From Prochlorococcus sp. AG-402-P18 (GTDB lineage: Bacteria > Cyanobacteriota > Cyanobacteriia > PCC-6307 > Cyanobiaceae), in NCBI GenBank assembly GCA_003216275.1, contig QCJC01000013.1:1-42315 (forward strand): a DNA stretch of 42,315 nt. Direction: 5' to 3'. The stretch's first letter is position 1. Each line of letters opens with the position of its first letter. Under the pieces are notes generated by a model that was given only the letters and a program-made list of their open reading frames with translations, had not been told where the DNA came from and ran no database searches. Shown piece by piece: positions 27,535-37,184 of this stretch. The translations under genes were made by a program, and so were the position numbers.

Positions 27535-28836
27535 TTAGGACTTAGAACTTTCCATGAGTATAGATAAACGTAATCTATCGAGAGCATTTAAAACGCTTAA
27601 TTTTTGAATATCTTCTCTTGTCTTATTAGATCCAAATCTTTCTTCCCAGCTGATAAGTGTTTTTGGACCCTTAATACAAAAATTGACTAGTCCAACGGGC
27701 TTGGAGTTGCTTCCCCCAGTCGGGCCTGCAATCCCACTTACAGATATAGCCCAGTTAACTTTGAATTTCTTTTGGACACCTTTAGCCATTGATTCAACCA
27801 CTTGTTTGGAAACTGCTCCAAATGTATTAATTATGTCCTCAGGGACATCTAATATTTCTTGCTTAATAAGATTATTGTAGGCGATTACACCTCCATAAAA
27901 GACCTTGGAAGATCCAGAAATCTTTGTAAGTTTGGAAGCTATGCCTCCTCCAGTGCATGATTCCGCAACAGCAATAGTTTCTTGTCTTTTTAGTAATAAT
28001 TTAAATATTAATCCTTCAAGCGTTTCATTATCTTCACCATAGCATTTTAATCCAGTTAGTTGAATTAATTCCTTTTCAATAGGCTCTATAAATTGATGAG
28101 TCTGATCCAAATTGTATCCCTTTGCTGTAATACGTACTTTTACTTCACCAGTGCTAGCATAAGTTGCAACAGTAGGGTTTTTTTGACTCAGTAGATGTGG
28201 AATCTTATCAGCTAGAGATGATTCAGTTATACCCGCGAAATGTAAAACTTTGCTAGAAATAATTTCGCTAGACAAATTATTATTAATTAACCATTCCTCT
28301 GCGTATTTTCTCCACATGTCCTTTAATTCACTAGGAACTCCAGGAAAAGTTAGTATTGTAAATCCTTTTTTTGGACTCCAAATTATTCCAGGAGCTGTAC
28401 CTGTATTATTATTTATAATTTTAGATCCTTTTGGAACTAAAGATTGCTTCCTTTGACTCTCAGATAGTCGACTATTTTTATCCTTTAATTTATTTTTAAG
28501 GTCAATCAGAATCTCACGATTTTGCTCAAGTGGGGTATTAAAGGCTTCAGCAATTGCCTTGGTTGTTATATCATCTGGCGTTGGTCCAAGCCCACCAGTT
28601 GTTATTAGAATTCTAGTTCGATTAGATGCTTCTAATATTGCTTCTTTTAACCTTACAGGATTATCTCCAATAACGGTTTGCCTAAAATGAGCGATACCTA
28701 AAATCGCTAATTTTTCTGCTAACCATTTAGCATTAGTATTTACAATATTTCCAAGAAGTAATTCACTTCCAATGCATAGAATCTCCGCTCCATAGAGTTG
28801 TTTATTTTTATTATTATTTTCTTTAGTTGTTTTCAC
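27535..28836 (-). CDS. cinA: CinA-like competence/damage-inducible protein
   Basis: This two-domain protein has an N-terminal MoCF/COG1058 domain ([46 protein letters not shown]) and a C-terminal CinA domain ([41 protein letters not shown]). Characterised homologues hydrolyse ADP-ribose and/or deamidate nicotinamide mononucleotide in NAD salvage. Length 433. The start is GTG 28836, which lies inside the end of glyA (14-base overlap), pointing to translational coupling with glyA. The association with leuC/leuD downstream looks organisational rather than functional. Confidence 0.93.
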   Translation of the reverse strand: MKTTKENNNKNKQLYGAEILCIGSELLLGNIVNTNAKWLAEKLAILGIAHFRQTVIGDNPVRLKEAILEASNRTRILITTGGLGPTPDDITTKAIAEAFNTPLEQNREILIDLKNKLKDKNSRLSESQRKQSLVPKGSKIINNNTGTAPGIIWSPKKGFTILTFPGVPSELKDMWRKYAEEWLINNNLSSEIISSKVLHFAGITESSLADKIPHLLSQKNPTVATYASTGEVKVRITAKGYNLDQTHQFIEPIEKELIQLTGLKCYGEDNETLEGLIFKLLLKRQETIAVAESCTGGGIASKLTKISGSSKVFYGGVIAYNNLIKQEILDVPEDIINTFGAVSKQVVESMAKGVQKKFKVNWAISVSGIAGPTGGSNSKPVGLVNFCIKGPKTLISWEERFGSNKTREDIQKLSVLNALDRLRLSILMESSKS

Positions 28837-30079
28837 TATATAAAGGAAATTTATTACAAAGTTCTGATACTTTTTTTATAGATTTTTCTTTTACCTGAAC
28901 ATCATTAGGATTCAGAAGTCTATCTGCAATGATATTACCAACATCCTCAAAGGCTTGTTCATCAAAACCTCTAGTGGTAAGAGCTGCAGAGCCTAGCCTT
29001 AGCCCACTTGTGACAAATGGCGATTCAGGATCAAAAGGAACGGTGTTTTTGTTTGCAGTTATTTTGATATCACTAACCAGTTGATCAGCTGTCTTGCCTG
29101 TCATCCCAATGCTTCTTAGATCAAGAAGAACAATATGATTGTCAGTCCCTTTGCTTACAATTGAAATACCTCTTTGTTGCAGTTGATTGGAAAGTACTTG
29201 TGCATTGGAAATTACTCTTTGGCAATAGAGCTTGAATTCGGATTCTGAAGCTTCTTTGAATGCGACAGCCTTCGCTGCAATAACATGTTCTAATGGCCCG
29301 CCTTGGGTTCCTGGGAATACTGCTTTATCAAGCTTTTTGCCTAGCTCTTCATCTTTTGAGAGTATCAGTCCCCCTCTTGGGCCTCTTAGGGTTTTGTGAG
29401 TTGTTGTTGTAACTACATCACAATAAGGAATGGGGTTTGGGTGAAGACCACTAGCAACTAAACCAGCAATGTGAGCAATATCAGCTAGTAAAAAAGCATT
29501 AACTTCATCAGCAATTGATCTGAAGGCCTGGAAGTCAATCTTTCGTGGATATGCTGAAAATCCACAAATAATTAGTTTAGGTCGATTCTCAATTGCTTTT
29601 TTTCTAATTACATCCATATTGAGCATTTCGGTTTGTTTATCAACTTCGTAGTGGCATGTCTTAAACCACTTGCCGCTGACATTGACAGGTGAACCATGTG
29701 TGAGGTGACCACCATGGGAAAGATCCATTCCCATGATTGTGTCACCAGGTTTTAAAAGGCTTAGGAAAACGGCAAAATTTGCTTGCGCTCCACTGTGAGG
29801 TTGAACATTTGCCCAGTTGGCACTAAAAAGTTTTTTTGCTCTCTCAATCGCTAGCTTTTCAATCTCATCTACATACTCACATCCTCCGTAATAACGTTTA
29901 TTGGGTAGACCTTCAGCATATTTATTTGTTAGTACTGACCCTTGGGCTGCCATTACAGCGCTAGAGGCAAAATTTTCACTTGCAATAAGTTCTAAATGAG
30001 TTTCTTGTCTTGATAGTTCATTTTTTATTAATCTTGCAACATTTGGATCACATTCCAACAAAGAAGATTTAATAGTCAC
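28823..30079 (-). CDS. glyA: Serine hydroxymethyltransferase
   Basis: This PLP enzyme interconverts serine and glycine and supplies methylene-tetrahydrofolate, which ThyX and purine synthesis (PurH) use. The PLP lysine is Lys229 in [26 protein letters not shown] and [15 protein letters not shown] are visible near the N-terminus. It has 418 residues, of normal length. The start is GTG 30079. It is the first gene of the glyA-cinA-leuC-leuD cluster and begins about 100 bases downstream of tRNA-Arg. Confidence 0.97.
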   Translation of the reverse strand: MTIKSSLLECDPNVARLIKNELSRQETHLELIASENFASSAVMAAQGSVLTNKYAEGLPNKRYYGGCEYVDEIEKLAIERAKKLFSANWANVQPHSGAQANFAVFLSLLKPGDTIMGMDLSHGGHLTHGSPVNVSGKWFKTCHYEVDKQTEMLNMDVIRKKAIENRPKLIICGFSAYPRKIDFQAFRSIADEVNAFLLADIAHIAGLVASGLHPNPIPYCDVVTTTTHKTLRGPRGGLILSKDEELGKKLDKAVFPGTQGGPLEHVIAAKAVAFKEASESEFKLYCQRVISNAQVLSNQLQQRGISIVSKGTDNHIVLLDLRSIGMTGKTADQLVSDIKITANKNTVPFDPESPFVTSGLRLGSAALTTRGFDEQAFEDVGNIIADRLLNPNDVQVKEKSIKKVSELCNKFPLYSENN

Positions 30080-30181
30080 TTTATGCCTTGCTTATGATGT
30101 GATAGTAAGCACATGTTTAGTCTAATGAGGGAAAACTTTCTCTTATTTTCTAGATATATAAGGATTTACATATTTTTAAAA

Positions 30182-30255
30182 CGCGCCTGGAGAGATTCGA
30201 ACTCCCGACCCTCTGATCCGTAGTCAGATGCTCTAATCCGCTGAGCTACAGGCGC
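30182..30255 (-). tRNA. trnR-ACG: tRNA-Arg (anticodon ACG)
   Basis: The minus strand reads GCGCCTG ... CAGGCGC as the acceptor stem with discriminator G. The D stem is GCTC/GAGC. The anticodon stem TCTGA/TCAGA encloses loop CTACGGA with anticodon ACG, normally edited to ICG. The T arm is GGGAG-TTCGAAT-CTCTC. CCA is not encoded. No duplicated 3' end or integrase is nearby. Confidence 0.97.
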
Positions 30256-30441
30256 ACAAAAAAACAATATCAGATGGACTTCCCAAAGAATAGAAAAATA
30301 TCATTGTATCTATGTCATAAAAAATTCATTGAAATATGGTTCTGAACTCTTCAAAACAATTTATCACATAAATTTTATTCATTTTGAGATAGTATCCAAT
30401 CTCTATCAAAGTTTTTTATTGATAGTTAAAAGAGTGATTTT

Positions 30442-30738
30442 ATGTCCATCTCTAGCAATTCCTCTCAAATTCATGAGCTGACGATTTCGATAGCTGATCG
30501 TTTATTTATTCAAGTAGAAAATTGGCATCTTTATTTAGGCGATGCTGGACTTGCTAAGGATTTAGCCATTGAATGTCTAGCTCATTTGGAGCAAGGTGCA
30601 AATGTTGCCGCTAGAAAGGGTATCGAAGCAATTCAAGTTAAACTTGGCGCCGGTGCAACTGATTTGCCATTATCAAGATTAATTCCATCCCATCAACTTT
30701 TTGATCTAGAGGAAATTTTAGAACCATATTGCAGATAA
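30442..30738 (+). CDS. DUF3181-family protein
   Basis: A 98-residue soluble protein of a cyanobacterial family with no assigned function. It is mostly helical by composition, with the conserved-looking IADRLFIQVENWHLYLGDAGL and LPLSRLIPSHQLFDLEEIL segments. ATG 30442. It is followed 25 bases later by another small conserved protein, and the two are probably co-transcribed. The upstream 186-base gap separates it from tRNA-Arg on the opposite strand and presumably holds its promoter. Confidence 0.77.
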   Translation: MSISSNSSQIHELTISIADRLFIQVENWHLYLGDAGLAKDLAIECLAHLEQGANVAARKGIEAIQVKLGAGATDLPLSRLIPSHQLFDLEEILEPYCR

Positions 30739-30763
30739 GATTTTATTAATTGCTTTATTCTTC

Positions 30764-31027
30764 TTGTTAATCATTCAGGTCACTAACGCTCGAGAGGTCG
30801 TAAGAAAGCGTATTGGTCGATTAGGTGAAAGACTTATTGGAAAAGTTACTGATGCAGACGCTCAGGTAGAAAAAGAATTAATGAAAGAAATGGAAATAGC
30901 TTTTCAAGAGTTTGGTATTGAGGCAAGAATTCTTTCAGTGAGTGGAGTGAAAACTGATGAAATGAATTCTTTGGAAATACCTCTTAGAGTTAGATCAGAA
31001 AAAGATGTGTTTCTTAAAGATGAATAA
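30764..31027 (+). CDS. Small conserved cyanobacterial protein, function unknown
   Basis: An 87-residue soluble protein that I do not recognise beyond its conserved appearance. A basic amphipathic helix (TNAREVVRKRIGRLGERLIG) leads into an acidic helix (DAQVEKELMKEMEIAFQEFG) and a beta-like C-terminal half (ARILSVSGVKT, LEIPLRVRSEKDVFL). The start is uncertain. TTG 30764 is the only canonical codon immediately before the conserved part, and the frame is open further upstream into the DUF3181 gene. It converges with murJ. Confidence 0.65.
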   Translation: MLIIQVTNAREVVRKRIGRLGERLIGKVTDADAQVEKELMKEMEIAFQEFGIEARILSVSGVKTDEMNSLEIPLRVRSEKDVFLKDE

Positions 31028-31036
31028 ATTTCTTTT

Positions 31037-32620
31037 TTAAAAACTTATTAAATCATCTATATCATCAATTTTTAAAAGGATTGCAAGGTAGTAAAATATA
31101 ATAAGACTGAATCCAGAGGAAATTAAAATTTTCAAAAACAGATTAAAGAAACTATAAGGTAAGGATATTATTTTAAAAATAAAAAATGAACTTATACCAG
31201 AAATGAAGCCGATTATGATGATTCTAAAATTTTGAATAAGTATTTTCGATAGATTTAGATTATCTAATTTATTATTTAATTGTAGTAATAAAATTATGCA
31301 AGCGAAAAAGTTAACGAATGTAGTTGAAAATACTAATCCATTTACTCCTAAATTTATAGGTGAAAGTTCACCCCATGGACTTATTCCTCCTATTAGAAAC
31401 CAGTCAAAAAATAAATTTAGAAATATTGCCATTAGAGATATTCTAAATGGTGTTTTTGCATCTTCTATTCCATAAAATACTCGAACTAAGAGATCTCTTG
31501 ATAGATAAAAAGGCATACCAATTCCATATGCTATTAATAGTTGGCTTACAACATTTATTGCAGTTTGGTTGAATGATCCCCTTCCATAGATTAAGGTTAC
31601 AATAGGATTAGAAAGAGCAATAAAAATAGATCCTAGAAAAACCATTGAAGTAGAAGAAAAAATTAATCCCTTATGGACTTTTTTTATCAATTTAAAATGA
31701 TTCTCTTTTGCTCTTAGACTTACAAAAACTGGTAATAATGGAATTAAAATAGTATTGGATATTATTCCAAGAGGAGCTTGAACTAAAAAGTTAGCATAAC
31801 TTAGTGCAGCAGCAGCTCCTATGATTTTCGAAGCGAAAAATAAATCGGTAAAAACATTAATTTGTATCATTCCTGAAGAAAGTGATGCAGGAGCAATCAT
31901 TTTCCAGGCTCTTTTAACGTTTGAAAATTTTGTTTTGATTGATAAACTTATACTAAATATTCCTTTTTTAATTAGAAGTGGTATTTGAATTAGATATTGA
32001 GATAGAGCTCCAATAAATGTTGCTTTTGCTAGAATAACTCCTCCCTTCAAATCTAATTCATATATCTCAGTTGAAGTTTCTTTGTTTATCCAAAAGTTTG
32101 ATACAGCAATGATAATTATCAGACTTGAAAGTAATGGAGAAATTGATGGGATGAAAAATTCTTTTTTTGCATTTAGTGATCCAAACCCTATCCCTATTAG
32201 TCCAGATAGGAAAATTATTGGAGACATTATTTTTAATTGATAAGATGCTATCTCTTTTATCTCAGGGCTTAAATTTGCTCCAACAAGATTTATTAATAAA
32301 TCAGATGAAAAGAAAACAAAAAAACTTATTAATATTAAAATAAGAGTTAAAATATTATTGATTGAATTTATAAATAATTTACTATCAATTTTGTTTTTAT
32401 CTGCTAATAGAGTAACCATTGAGTTATGCAATGGACCATTAATACCTCCTAATAGAACTAAGAAAAATCCAGGTATAATATAAGCATAATTATAAGCATC
32501 ATAAGAGGCACTAATTCCAAAAGCACCAGCAATAACCAATTGTCTTGCCATGCCCCCGAACTTGCTAAATAAAGTTCCTAAAGTTACGACGAAAGCAATT
32601 TCCTTGATTGTTTTCGTCAT
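31037..32620 (-). CDS. murJ: Lipid II flippase MurJ (MviN)
   Basis: A polytopic membrane protein of the MOP exporter superfamily, with about 14 predicted helices over 527 residues. It flips lipid II across the inner membrane for peptidoglycan synthesis. The N-terminal TLGTLFSKFGGMARQLVIAGAFG is the characteristic start, and AKTPFRISLMAIFLNLFFDWFLI near residue 385 is the other typical block. ATG 32620. It is divergent from sfsA across 67 bases. Confidence 0.93.
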   Translation of the reverse strand: MTKTIKEIAFVVTLGTLFSKFGGMARQLVIAGAFGISASYDAYNYAYIIPGFFLVLLGGINGPLHNSMVTLLADKNKIDSKLFINSINNILTLILILISFFVFFSSDLLINLVGANLSPEIKEIASYQLKIMSPIIFLSGLIGIGFGSLNAKKEFFIPSISPLLSSLIIIIAVSNFWINKETSTEIYELDLKGGVILAKATFIGALSQYLIQIPLLIKKGIFSISLSIKTKFSNVKRAWKMIAPASLSSGMIQINVFTDLFFASKIIGAAAALSYANFLVQAPLGIISNTILIPLLPVFVSLRAKENHFKLIKKVHKGLIFSSTSMVFLGSIFIALSNPIVTLIYGRGSFNQTAINVVSQLLIAYGIGMPFYLSRDLLVRVFYGIEDAKTPFRISLMAIFLNLFFDWFLIGGISPWGELSPINLGVNGLVFSTTFVNFFACIILLLQLNNKLDNLNLSKILIQNFRIIIIGFISGISSFFIFKIISLPYSFFNLFLKILISSGFSLIIFYYLAILLKIDDIDDLISF

Positions 32621-32687
32621 GTTAGATTTGAAAATAAAGAATTTTCATTGATTAAATTATTTCGCGTTTTAACAGGGTGTTAATTAA

Positions 32688-33455
32688 GTGATTGAAATTG
32701 GAAAAACTATTGTTGAGTTTCCCCCACTGCGAGAGGGAGTTTTAGTTAAGAGATATAAGAGATTTTTGGCAGATGTTGAGTTGGATAATGGTGAAATTGT
32801 TACTGCTCATTGTGCAAACACAGGACCGATGAAAGGGGTCTTGTGGCCTGGGGGAAGAGTCAGGCTCAAGTACTGTCCTTCACCTAAACGTAAATTAGAT
32901 TGGTCTTGGGAGCAAGCTGAGGTGCCAAGTCATAATGAGCTTAAAAGATGCTGGGTCGGTATAAATACATCTCTGCCTAACAAATTGATTAGAAATTTAA
33001 TTGAGGCAAATTGCTTAGAGAAGCAAATTGGTGCAATTTCAATTATCAAGGCTGAAGTTGCTTATGGAAGAAACGGTAAAAGTAGAATTGACCTATTACT
33101 TGAACCAGAAGCTAGCAATATAGATACTAGAAAGATATATATAGAAGTTAAAAATACGACTTGGTGTGATAATTCATTAGCTTTGTTCCCGGATTCGGTA
33201 ACGATAAGAGGTCAAAAGCATTTGAAGGAGCTTATGAGTATTGCTATTACTTCAAGAGCAGTATTGATTCCTTGTATTAGTAGAAGCGATATGGAAATTT
33301 TTGCACCTGGTGATTTAGCGGATCCGTTATATGGGAAATTGTTTAGAGAAGCAATATCTAAGGGTGTAGAAGTTATTCCATGTTCATTTGGTTTCTTTTC
33401 TGATCACATCACCTGGGAAGGTGTTAAACCATTTCAGCATTCTCAAAATATATAA
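32688..33455 (+). CDS. sfsA: SfsA-family protein (sugar fermentation stimulation protein homologue)
   Basis: A 255-residue protein of the SfsA family. The family has an OB-like N-terminal domain and a C-terminal domain of restriction-endonuclease-like fold, and its physiological role is unresolved. The N-terminal [29 protein letters not shown] and the C-terminal [49 protein letters not shown] blocks are all as expected. The start is GTG 32688. There is no metabolic context that indicates a substrate. Confidence 0.93.
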   Translation: MIEIGKTIVEFPPLREGVLVKRYKRFLADVELDNGEIVTAHCANTGPMKGVLWPGGRVRLKYCPSPKRKLDWSWEQAEVPSHNELKRCWVGINTSLPNKLIRNLIEANCLEKQIGAISIIKAEVAYGRNGKSRIDLLLEPEASNIDTRKIYIEVKNTTWCDNSLALFPDSVTIRGQKHLKELMSIAITSRAVLIPCISRSDMEIFAPGDLADPLYGKLFREAISKGVEVIPCSFGFFSDHITWEGVKPFQHSQNI

Positions 33456-33496
33456 CTATACAAAAGCCAAAGACTAGGTGATTCTATTTTATCTAG

Positions 33497-33510
33497 TTAA
33501 CATAGTTTAC
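33497..33510 (+). promoter_or_regulatory. Predicted NtcA box and promoter of amt1
   Basis: TTA-N8-TAC is one base from GTA-N8-TAC. A TTAAAT that could be the -10 box lies at 33534-33539. Its distance places the centre of the NtcA site (33503.5) about 41.5 bases ahead of a start site near 33545, the textbook class II NtcA activation geometry. amt1 is a known NtcA target in marine cyanobacteria. This predicts a leader of about 170 bases. Confidence 0.5.
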
Positions 33511-33674
33511 TCTGATTTTTTACTTCTTTGGTTTTAAATCAATATGAAAAGTTAATCAATTCAGACAAAAAATGTGTAAATAAGAACATATCTGTGCTAC
33601 CAAACTCTTTTTCTGTATCAACACCTACATCTTGTCAGTATCAGTTGCATTCATATTCATTAGTGTATAAATTT

Positions 33675-33700
33675 TGGATTAACAATCCATTTCTTTTTTC
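33675..33700 (+). promoter_or_regulatory. Terminator-like hairpin in the amt1 leader
   Basis: A perfect 6-bp inverted repeat, TGGATT-AAC-AATCCA (33675-33689), is followed by a T-rich run (TTTCTTTTTT), ending 18 bases before the amt1 ATG. The stem is AT-rich, so any termination would be weak. It could act as a leaky attenuator. Confidence 0.35.
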
Positions 33701-33717
33701 CGAAGTAAGCATCATTT

Positions 33718-35208
33718 ATGACCACTGCTTTGCAATCGCCTCCAAGGCGAAGTACTTCTCGTCTTCAAGACGCAAGTCTTTTAAACGGGCCAATGCTTCT
33801 TCTAAGAAGCATTAAAGGTTTTAGAAGAAGTCAATCTTGGGCATGGCTAGCATCTGTTCCATTAGCTCTTTTGGGATTAGGTGTTTTCACTTTCTCTGCA
33901 AGAGCTGAGGTCGCTCTCTCTGATTTAACTGGACCTCAAGCTGCTGCATTCTTAGCCGACAACCTTTGGTTATTCATAGCCACAATTCTCGTTATCTTTA
34001 TGAACGCGGGATTTGCAATGGTTGAAGCTGGTATGTGTCGCCAAAAAAATGCGGTTAACATACTAGCCAAAAATTTATTTGTTTTTGCTCTTGCTGTTAC
34101 TGCTTATTGGGTAATTGGATATTCCCTAATGTACGGCGGTTCAGTAATTGATGGCTGGCTTTATTTCCAAGGCTTATTTGTTGATCCTGATCCTTCAGGT
34201 GCATTAGAGTGTGCAGCCGCTGGTGATACAGGTTGTCTTGTTCCAGCAGTTGATTTCCTTTTCCAATCTGCTTTTGCTGGTACTGCTGCAACTATCGTCT
34301 CTGGATTAGTTGCTGAGAGAGTCAAGTTTGGGGAATTTGTTGTTTTCTCTATCGTTTTAACTGCTTTCATTTACCCAATTGCAGGAAGTTGGCAGTGGAA
34401 TGGTGGTTGGCTTTCTGAACTTGGCTTTATTGATTTTGCTGGTTCATCTATCGTTCACTCTGTTGGAGGATGGGCAGGTCTTGTTGGAGCAATGCTTCTT
34501 GGACCTCGTATTGGCAAATTTGTAGATGGTAAAGCACAAGCTATGCCTGGTCATAATATGGCTATCGCAACTTTAGGAGCACTAATCCTTTGGATTGGTT
34601 GGTATGGATTTAACCCTGGCTCTGAATTGGCAATGGATCAATATGTTGCTTATGTTGCTGTAACAACAACTTTGGCAGCAGCTGGTGGTGCCATTGCGGC
34701 GACAGTTTTATCTACCATTACCTCTGGCAAACCTGATCTTACTATGATCATCAATGGAATCCTTGCTGGATTAGTAAGTATCACTGCTGGTTGTGGCAAT
34801 ATGACTTTTGCTGGATCTTGGCTCGCTGGTGCAGCAGGTGGATTAATTGTAGTTCTTGCTGTAGCAGCCTTAGATTCTGCAGGTATTGATGACCCAGTTG
34901 GTGCCTTTTCAGTCCACGGCGTTTGCGGTGTTTGGGGAACTGTTGTTATTGGCCTTTGGGGTGTTGATGGTATGGATCCAGGTGCAGCAGGAATTGGCCT
35001 TCTAAATGGTGGAGGAATTAACCAATTCTTAATTCAAGCACTAGGTGCAGCTGCTTATGGTATTTGGACTGTTGTTACTTGTTGGATAGCTTGGCAAATT
35101 ATTGGCGGTTTCTTTGGCGGCATTAGAGTTAGTGAAGCAGAAGAGACTCAGGGCCTTGATATTGGCGAGCATGGAATGGAGGCTTATCCTGACTTTGCAT
35201 CCAGCTAG
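33718..35208 (+). CDS. amt1: Ammonium transporter Amt1
   Basis: An Amt/Rh ammonium channel, the main nitrogen-uptake protein of this lineage. It has an N-terminal arginine/serine-rich extension (1-40), a signal-like hydrophobic segment with an ARA end (41-63), then 11 core helices. The conserved pore histidines are His247 (SIVHSVGGWAG) and His400 (SVHGVCGVWG), and NAGFAMVEAGMCR near 96 is the family signature. Length 496. ATG 33718 keeps the picocyanobacterial extension, and ATG 33793 would still leave a complete signal peptide and lies inside a hairpin. Expression is probably NtcA-dependent, and a clear terminator follows. Confidence 0.96.
   Translation: MTTALQSPPRRSTSRLQDASLLNGPMLLLRSIKGFRRSQSWAWLASVPLALLGLGVFTFSARAEVALSDLTGPQAAAFLADNLWLFIATILVIFMNAGFAMVEAGMCRQKNAVNILAKNLFVFALAVTAYWVIGYSLMYGGSVIDGWLYFQGLFVDPDPSGALECAAAGDTGCLVPAVDFLFQSAFAGTAATIVSGLVAERVKFGEFVVFSIVLTAFIYPIAGSWQWNGGWLSELGFIDFAGSSIVHSVGGWAGLVGAMLLGPRIGKFVDGKAQAMPGHNMAIATLGALILWIGWYGFNPGSELAMDQYVAYVAVTTTLAAAGGAIAATVLSTITSGKPDLTMIINGILAGLVSITAGCGNMTFAGSWLAGAAGGLIVVLAVAALDSAGIDDPVGAFSVHGVCGVWGTVVIGLWGVDGMDPGAAGIGLLNGGGINQFLIQALGAAAYGIWTVVTCWIAWQIIGGFFGGIRVSEAEETQGLDIGEHGMEAYPDFASS
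33736..33813 (+). repeat. Cluster of inverted repeats at the start of amt1
   Basis: Three perfect inverted repeats follow each other in the first 96 bases of the gene: TCGCC/GGCGA around TCCAA (33736-33750), CGTCTT/AAGACG (33760-33772), and AATGCTTCTT/AAGAAGCATT (33792-33813). The right arm of the second can alternatively pair downstream as AAGAC-GCAA-GTCTT (33767-33780), so two forms exclude each other. Confidence 0.6.
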
Positions 35209-35240
35209 TTCCCTTTTTTAATTCTCTCAAATTAAATCTA

Positions 35241-35270
35241 AAAAAGCCCGGAATATAGCCGGGCTTTTTT
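35241..35270 (+). terminator. amt1 rho-independent terminator
   Basis: AAAAAGCCCGG and CCGGGCTTTTTT pair around a seven-base loop, ending in six T. It lies 33 bases after the amt1 stop. The flanking A run makes it potentially bidirectional, but no minus-strand gene reaches it. Confidence 0.93.
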
Positions 35271-35327
35271 ATTATGGTTTAATAGTTATGAGAATTCTAT
35301 CAATTGGTTTTTAACAGTTTAATTGAA

Positions 35328-36530
35328 ATGGATACTCAAGCCTTTAAGCAAACTCTTCATAAATCAGATCGTTATAACCGTAGAGGATTTGGTTCTGCAA
35401 ATAAGCGGGCTCAGGCTCTTGCAAAGGCGTATCAAAGTAGCTTGATTGGATCTATCAGAGATAACGGAAACGAATTAGAACATGGTCGATTGAAAGTCAA
35501 AATTGCAGAAGCTTTTGGCTTTTGTTGGGGAGTAGAAAGAGCAGTTGCAATGGCGTATGAGACTAGAAAGCACTATCCAAATGAGAAAATATGGATTACT
35601 AATGAAATCATTCATAACCCATCCGTGAATGATCACCTGCGAAAAATGGATGTTCTTTTTATTACTGAGGAAAAAGGTATAAAAGATTTTTCAGGTGTAA
35701 AAGATGGTGATGTTGTGATTCTTCCTGCATTTGGTGCAACTGTCCAAGATATGAAAATGTTGCATGATAAAGGCTGTCATATTATTGATACCACTTGTCC
35801 ATGGGTTTCAAAAGTTTGGCATACTGTTGAAAAACATAAAAAACATACATTTACCTCCATTATTCATGGAAAATATAAACATGAAGAAACATTGGCTACT
35901 AGTTCTTTTGCAGGAACTTATCTAGTTGTATTTGATCTAGATGAAGCTAATTATGTAGCTGAATATATTCTTGGTAATGGAAATAGAGAGGATTTCTTAA
36001 AACGTTTTGCTAAAGCGTCCTCTTCAGGTTTTGATCCAGATAAAGATTTGAAAAGAATTGGTGTTGCTAATCAAACAACAATGCTTAAAAGTGAAACAGA
36101 AGAGATAGGAAAATTATTTGAAAAAACGATGTTAAAAAAATACGGTCCTGCGGAATTAAATGAACATTTTCTAGCTTTTAATACTATTTGTGATGCGACA
36201 GAGGAAAGACAAGGAGCAATGTTTTCACTAGTTGATGAACCTCTTGATCTTATGGTTGTTATTGGCGGTTATAACTCATCGAATACAACCCATCTGCAAG
36301 AAATAGCAGTAAGTAGAGGGATTCGCTCTTTTCATATTGATACACCTGAAAGAATTGGAGAAGAGACAAATACTATTACTCATATGCCACTTGAAGGTGA
36401 ATTAATTACTGAGAATGTATTTCTTCCAGCTGGTAATATTAAAGTCGGTATTACTTCGGGTGCTTCTACTCCAGATAGAGTAGTGGAGCATGTTATTCAG
36501 AAGCTTATGAAAATAAGTGAAAAAAACTAA
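35328..36530 (+). CDS. ispH: 4-hydroxy-3-methylbut-2-enyl diphosphate reductase
   Basis: IspH (LytB) is the last enzyme of the MEP pathway, giving IPP and DMAPP for carotenoids, phytol and quinones. It binds an iron-sulfur cluster through three conserved cysteines, seen in [23 protein letters not shown] and [12 protein letters not shown]. At 400 residues it is the longer cyanobacterial/plant type, with an N-terminal segment [19 protein letters not shown] absent from E. coli IspH. ATG 35328 is preferred over a TTG eight codons earlier. The gene starts just after the amt1 terminator. Confidence 0.96.
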   Translation: MDTQAFKQTLHKSDRYNRRGFGSANKRAQALAKAYQSSLIGSIRDNGNELEHGRLKVKIAEAFGFCWGVERAVAMAYETRKHYPNEKIWITNEIIHNPSVNDHLRKMDVLFITEEKGIKDFSGVKDGDVVILPAFGATVQDMKMLHDKGCHIIDTTCPWVSKVWHTVEKHKKHTFTSIIHGKYKHEETLATSSFAGTYLVVFDLDEANYVAEYILGNGNREDFLKRFAKASSSGFDPDKDLKRIGVANQTTMLKSETEEIGKLFEKTMLKKYGPAELNEHFLAFNTICDATEERQGAMFSLVDEPLDLMVVIGGYNSSNTTHLQEIAVSRGIRSFHIDTPERIGEETNTITHMPLEGELITENVFLPAGNIKVGITSGASTPDRVVEHVIQKLMKISEKN

Positions 36531-36590
36531 TTAGGATAAATCACAATTTTGACCCAATTTCTTCTAGGATAAATTATCGATTCAAGGAAG

Positions 36591-37124
36591 ATGGCTCAAC
36601 CAACAAATTCTAGTGTTAAAGATTCGGACTCACAAAAAGTTGAAGTCGTTGTTCAGAGTCCTGAAGGGGAAGTGAATATTCTTGGCGAACTTTCAATATT
36701 TGTTCTCAGAGTAAGTTTTAGTCTACTGATGGTGCATCACGGCTTGGAGAAATTAAGTGATCCTGGAGGATTTGCTGAATTTGTTGTGGGTAAATACTTC
36801 AGCTTTCTTCCTGGAGACCCAGTGATATGGACATACATGGCTGCAGTAACTCAAATAGTTTGTCCAATTGGATTAGCGACTGGAGTCTTAGCAAGATTAT
36901 CCTCCTTAGGTCTTTTATCAACTATGTTATTTGCTTTGTATTTTCATTTTATAGATACTGGTTTAGAGGGTTTCCCTTTTGCAGTGGTAGAAAATCACAA
37001 TTATATATTTGAATTGTCAGCTATTTACGCAGCTATATCATTCTATTTTTTATGCGCAGGACCTGGAAGACTATCTCTTTTTAGGAAATCAAATAAGATA
37101 ACTTATTACCCCAAAGGTACATAA
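36591..37124 (+). CDS. DoxX-family membrane protein
   Basis: A 177-residue protein with a polar N-terminal stretch (1-33) and four hydrophobic segments (about 36-54, 79-95, 98-115 and 135-152). The family feature is the first helix running into LLMVHHGLEKLSDPGGFAEFV, followed by IVCPIGLATGVLARLSSLGLL. Members are variously implicated in redox or oxidative-stress functions, and none can be assigned here. ATG 36591. It lies 60 bases after ispH and converges with purH. Confidence 0.82.
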   Translation: MAQPTNSSVKDSDSQKVEVVVQSPEGEVNILGELSIFVLRVSFSLLMVHHGLEKLSDPGGFAEFVVGKYFSFLPGDPVIWTYMAAVTQIVCPIGLATGVLARLSSLGLLSTMLFALYFHFIDTGLEGFPFAVVENHNYIFELSAIYAAISFYFLCAGPGRLSLFRKSNKITYYPKGT

Positions 37125-37184
37125 ATTATTTTAACTTTAACTGGGAAAGAATGTCTTACTATCTGGAATTTTTAGTTACTAATT

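Noticed and set aside
33595-33717. GAAGTA motif in the amt1 leader resembling part of the glutamine riboswitch (glnA / downstream-peptide motif)
   Set aside because: Only the short GAAGTA fragment matches. The CGTTCA and GAACG pairing partners and the three-stem junction of that motif cannot be found.
33528-33815. 95-codon open frame overlapping the amt1 leader and start
   Set aside because: It is out of frame with amt1, begins with TTG within the predicted promoter, and its end is a frame-shifted reading of the amt1 extension.
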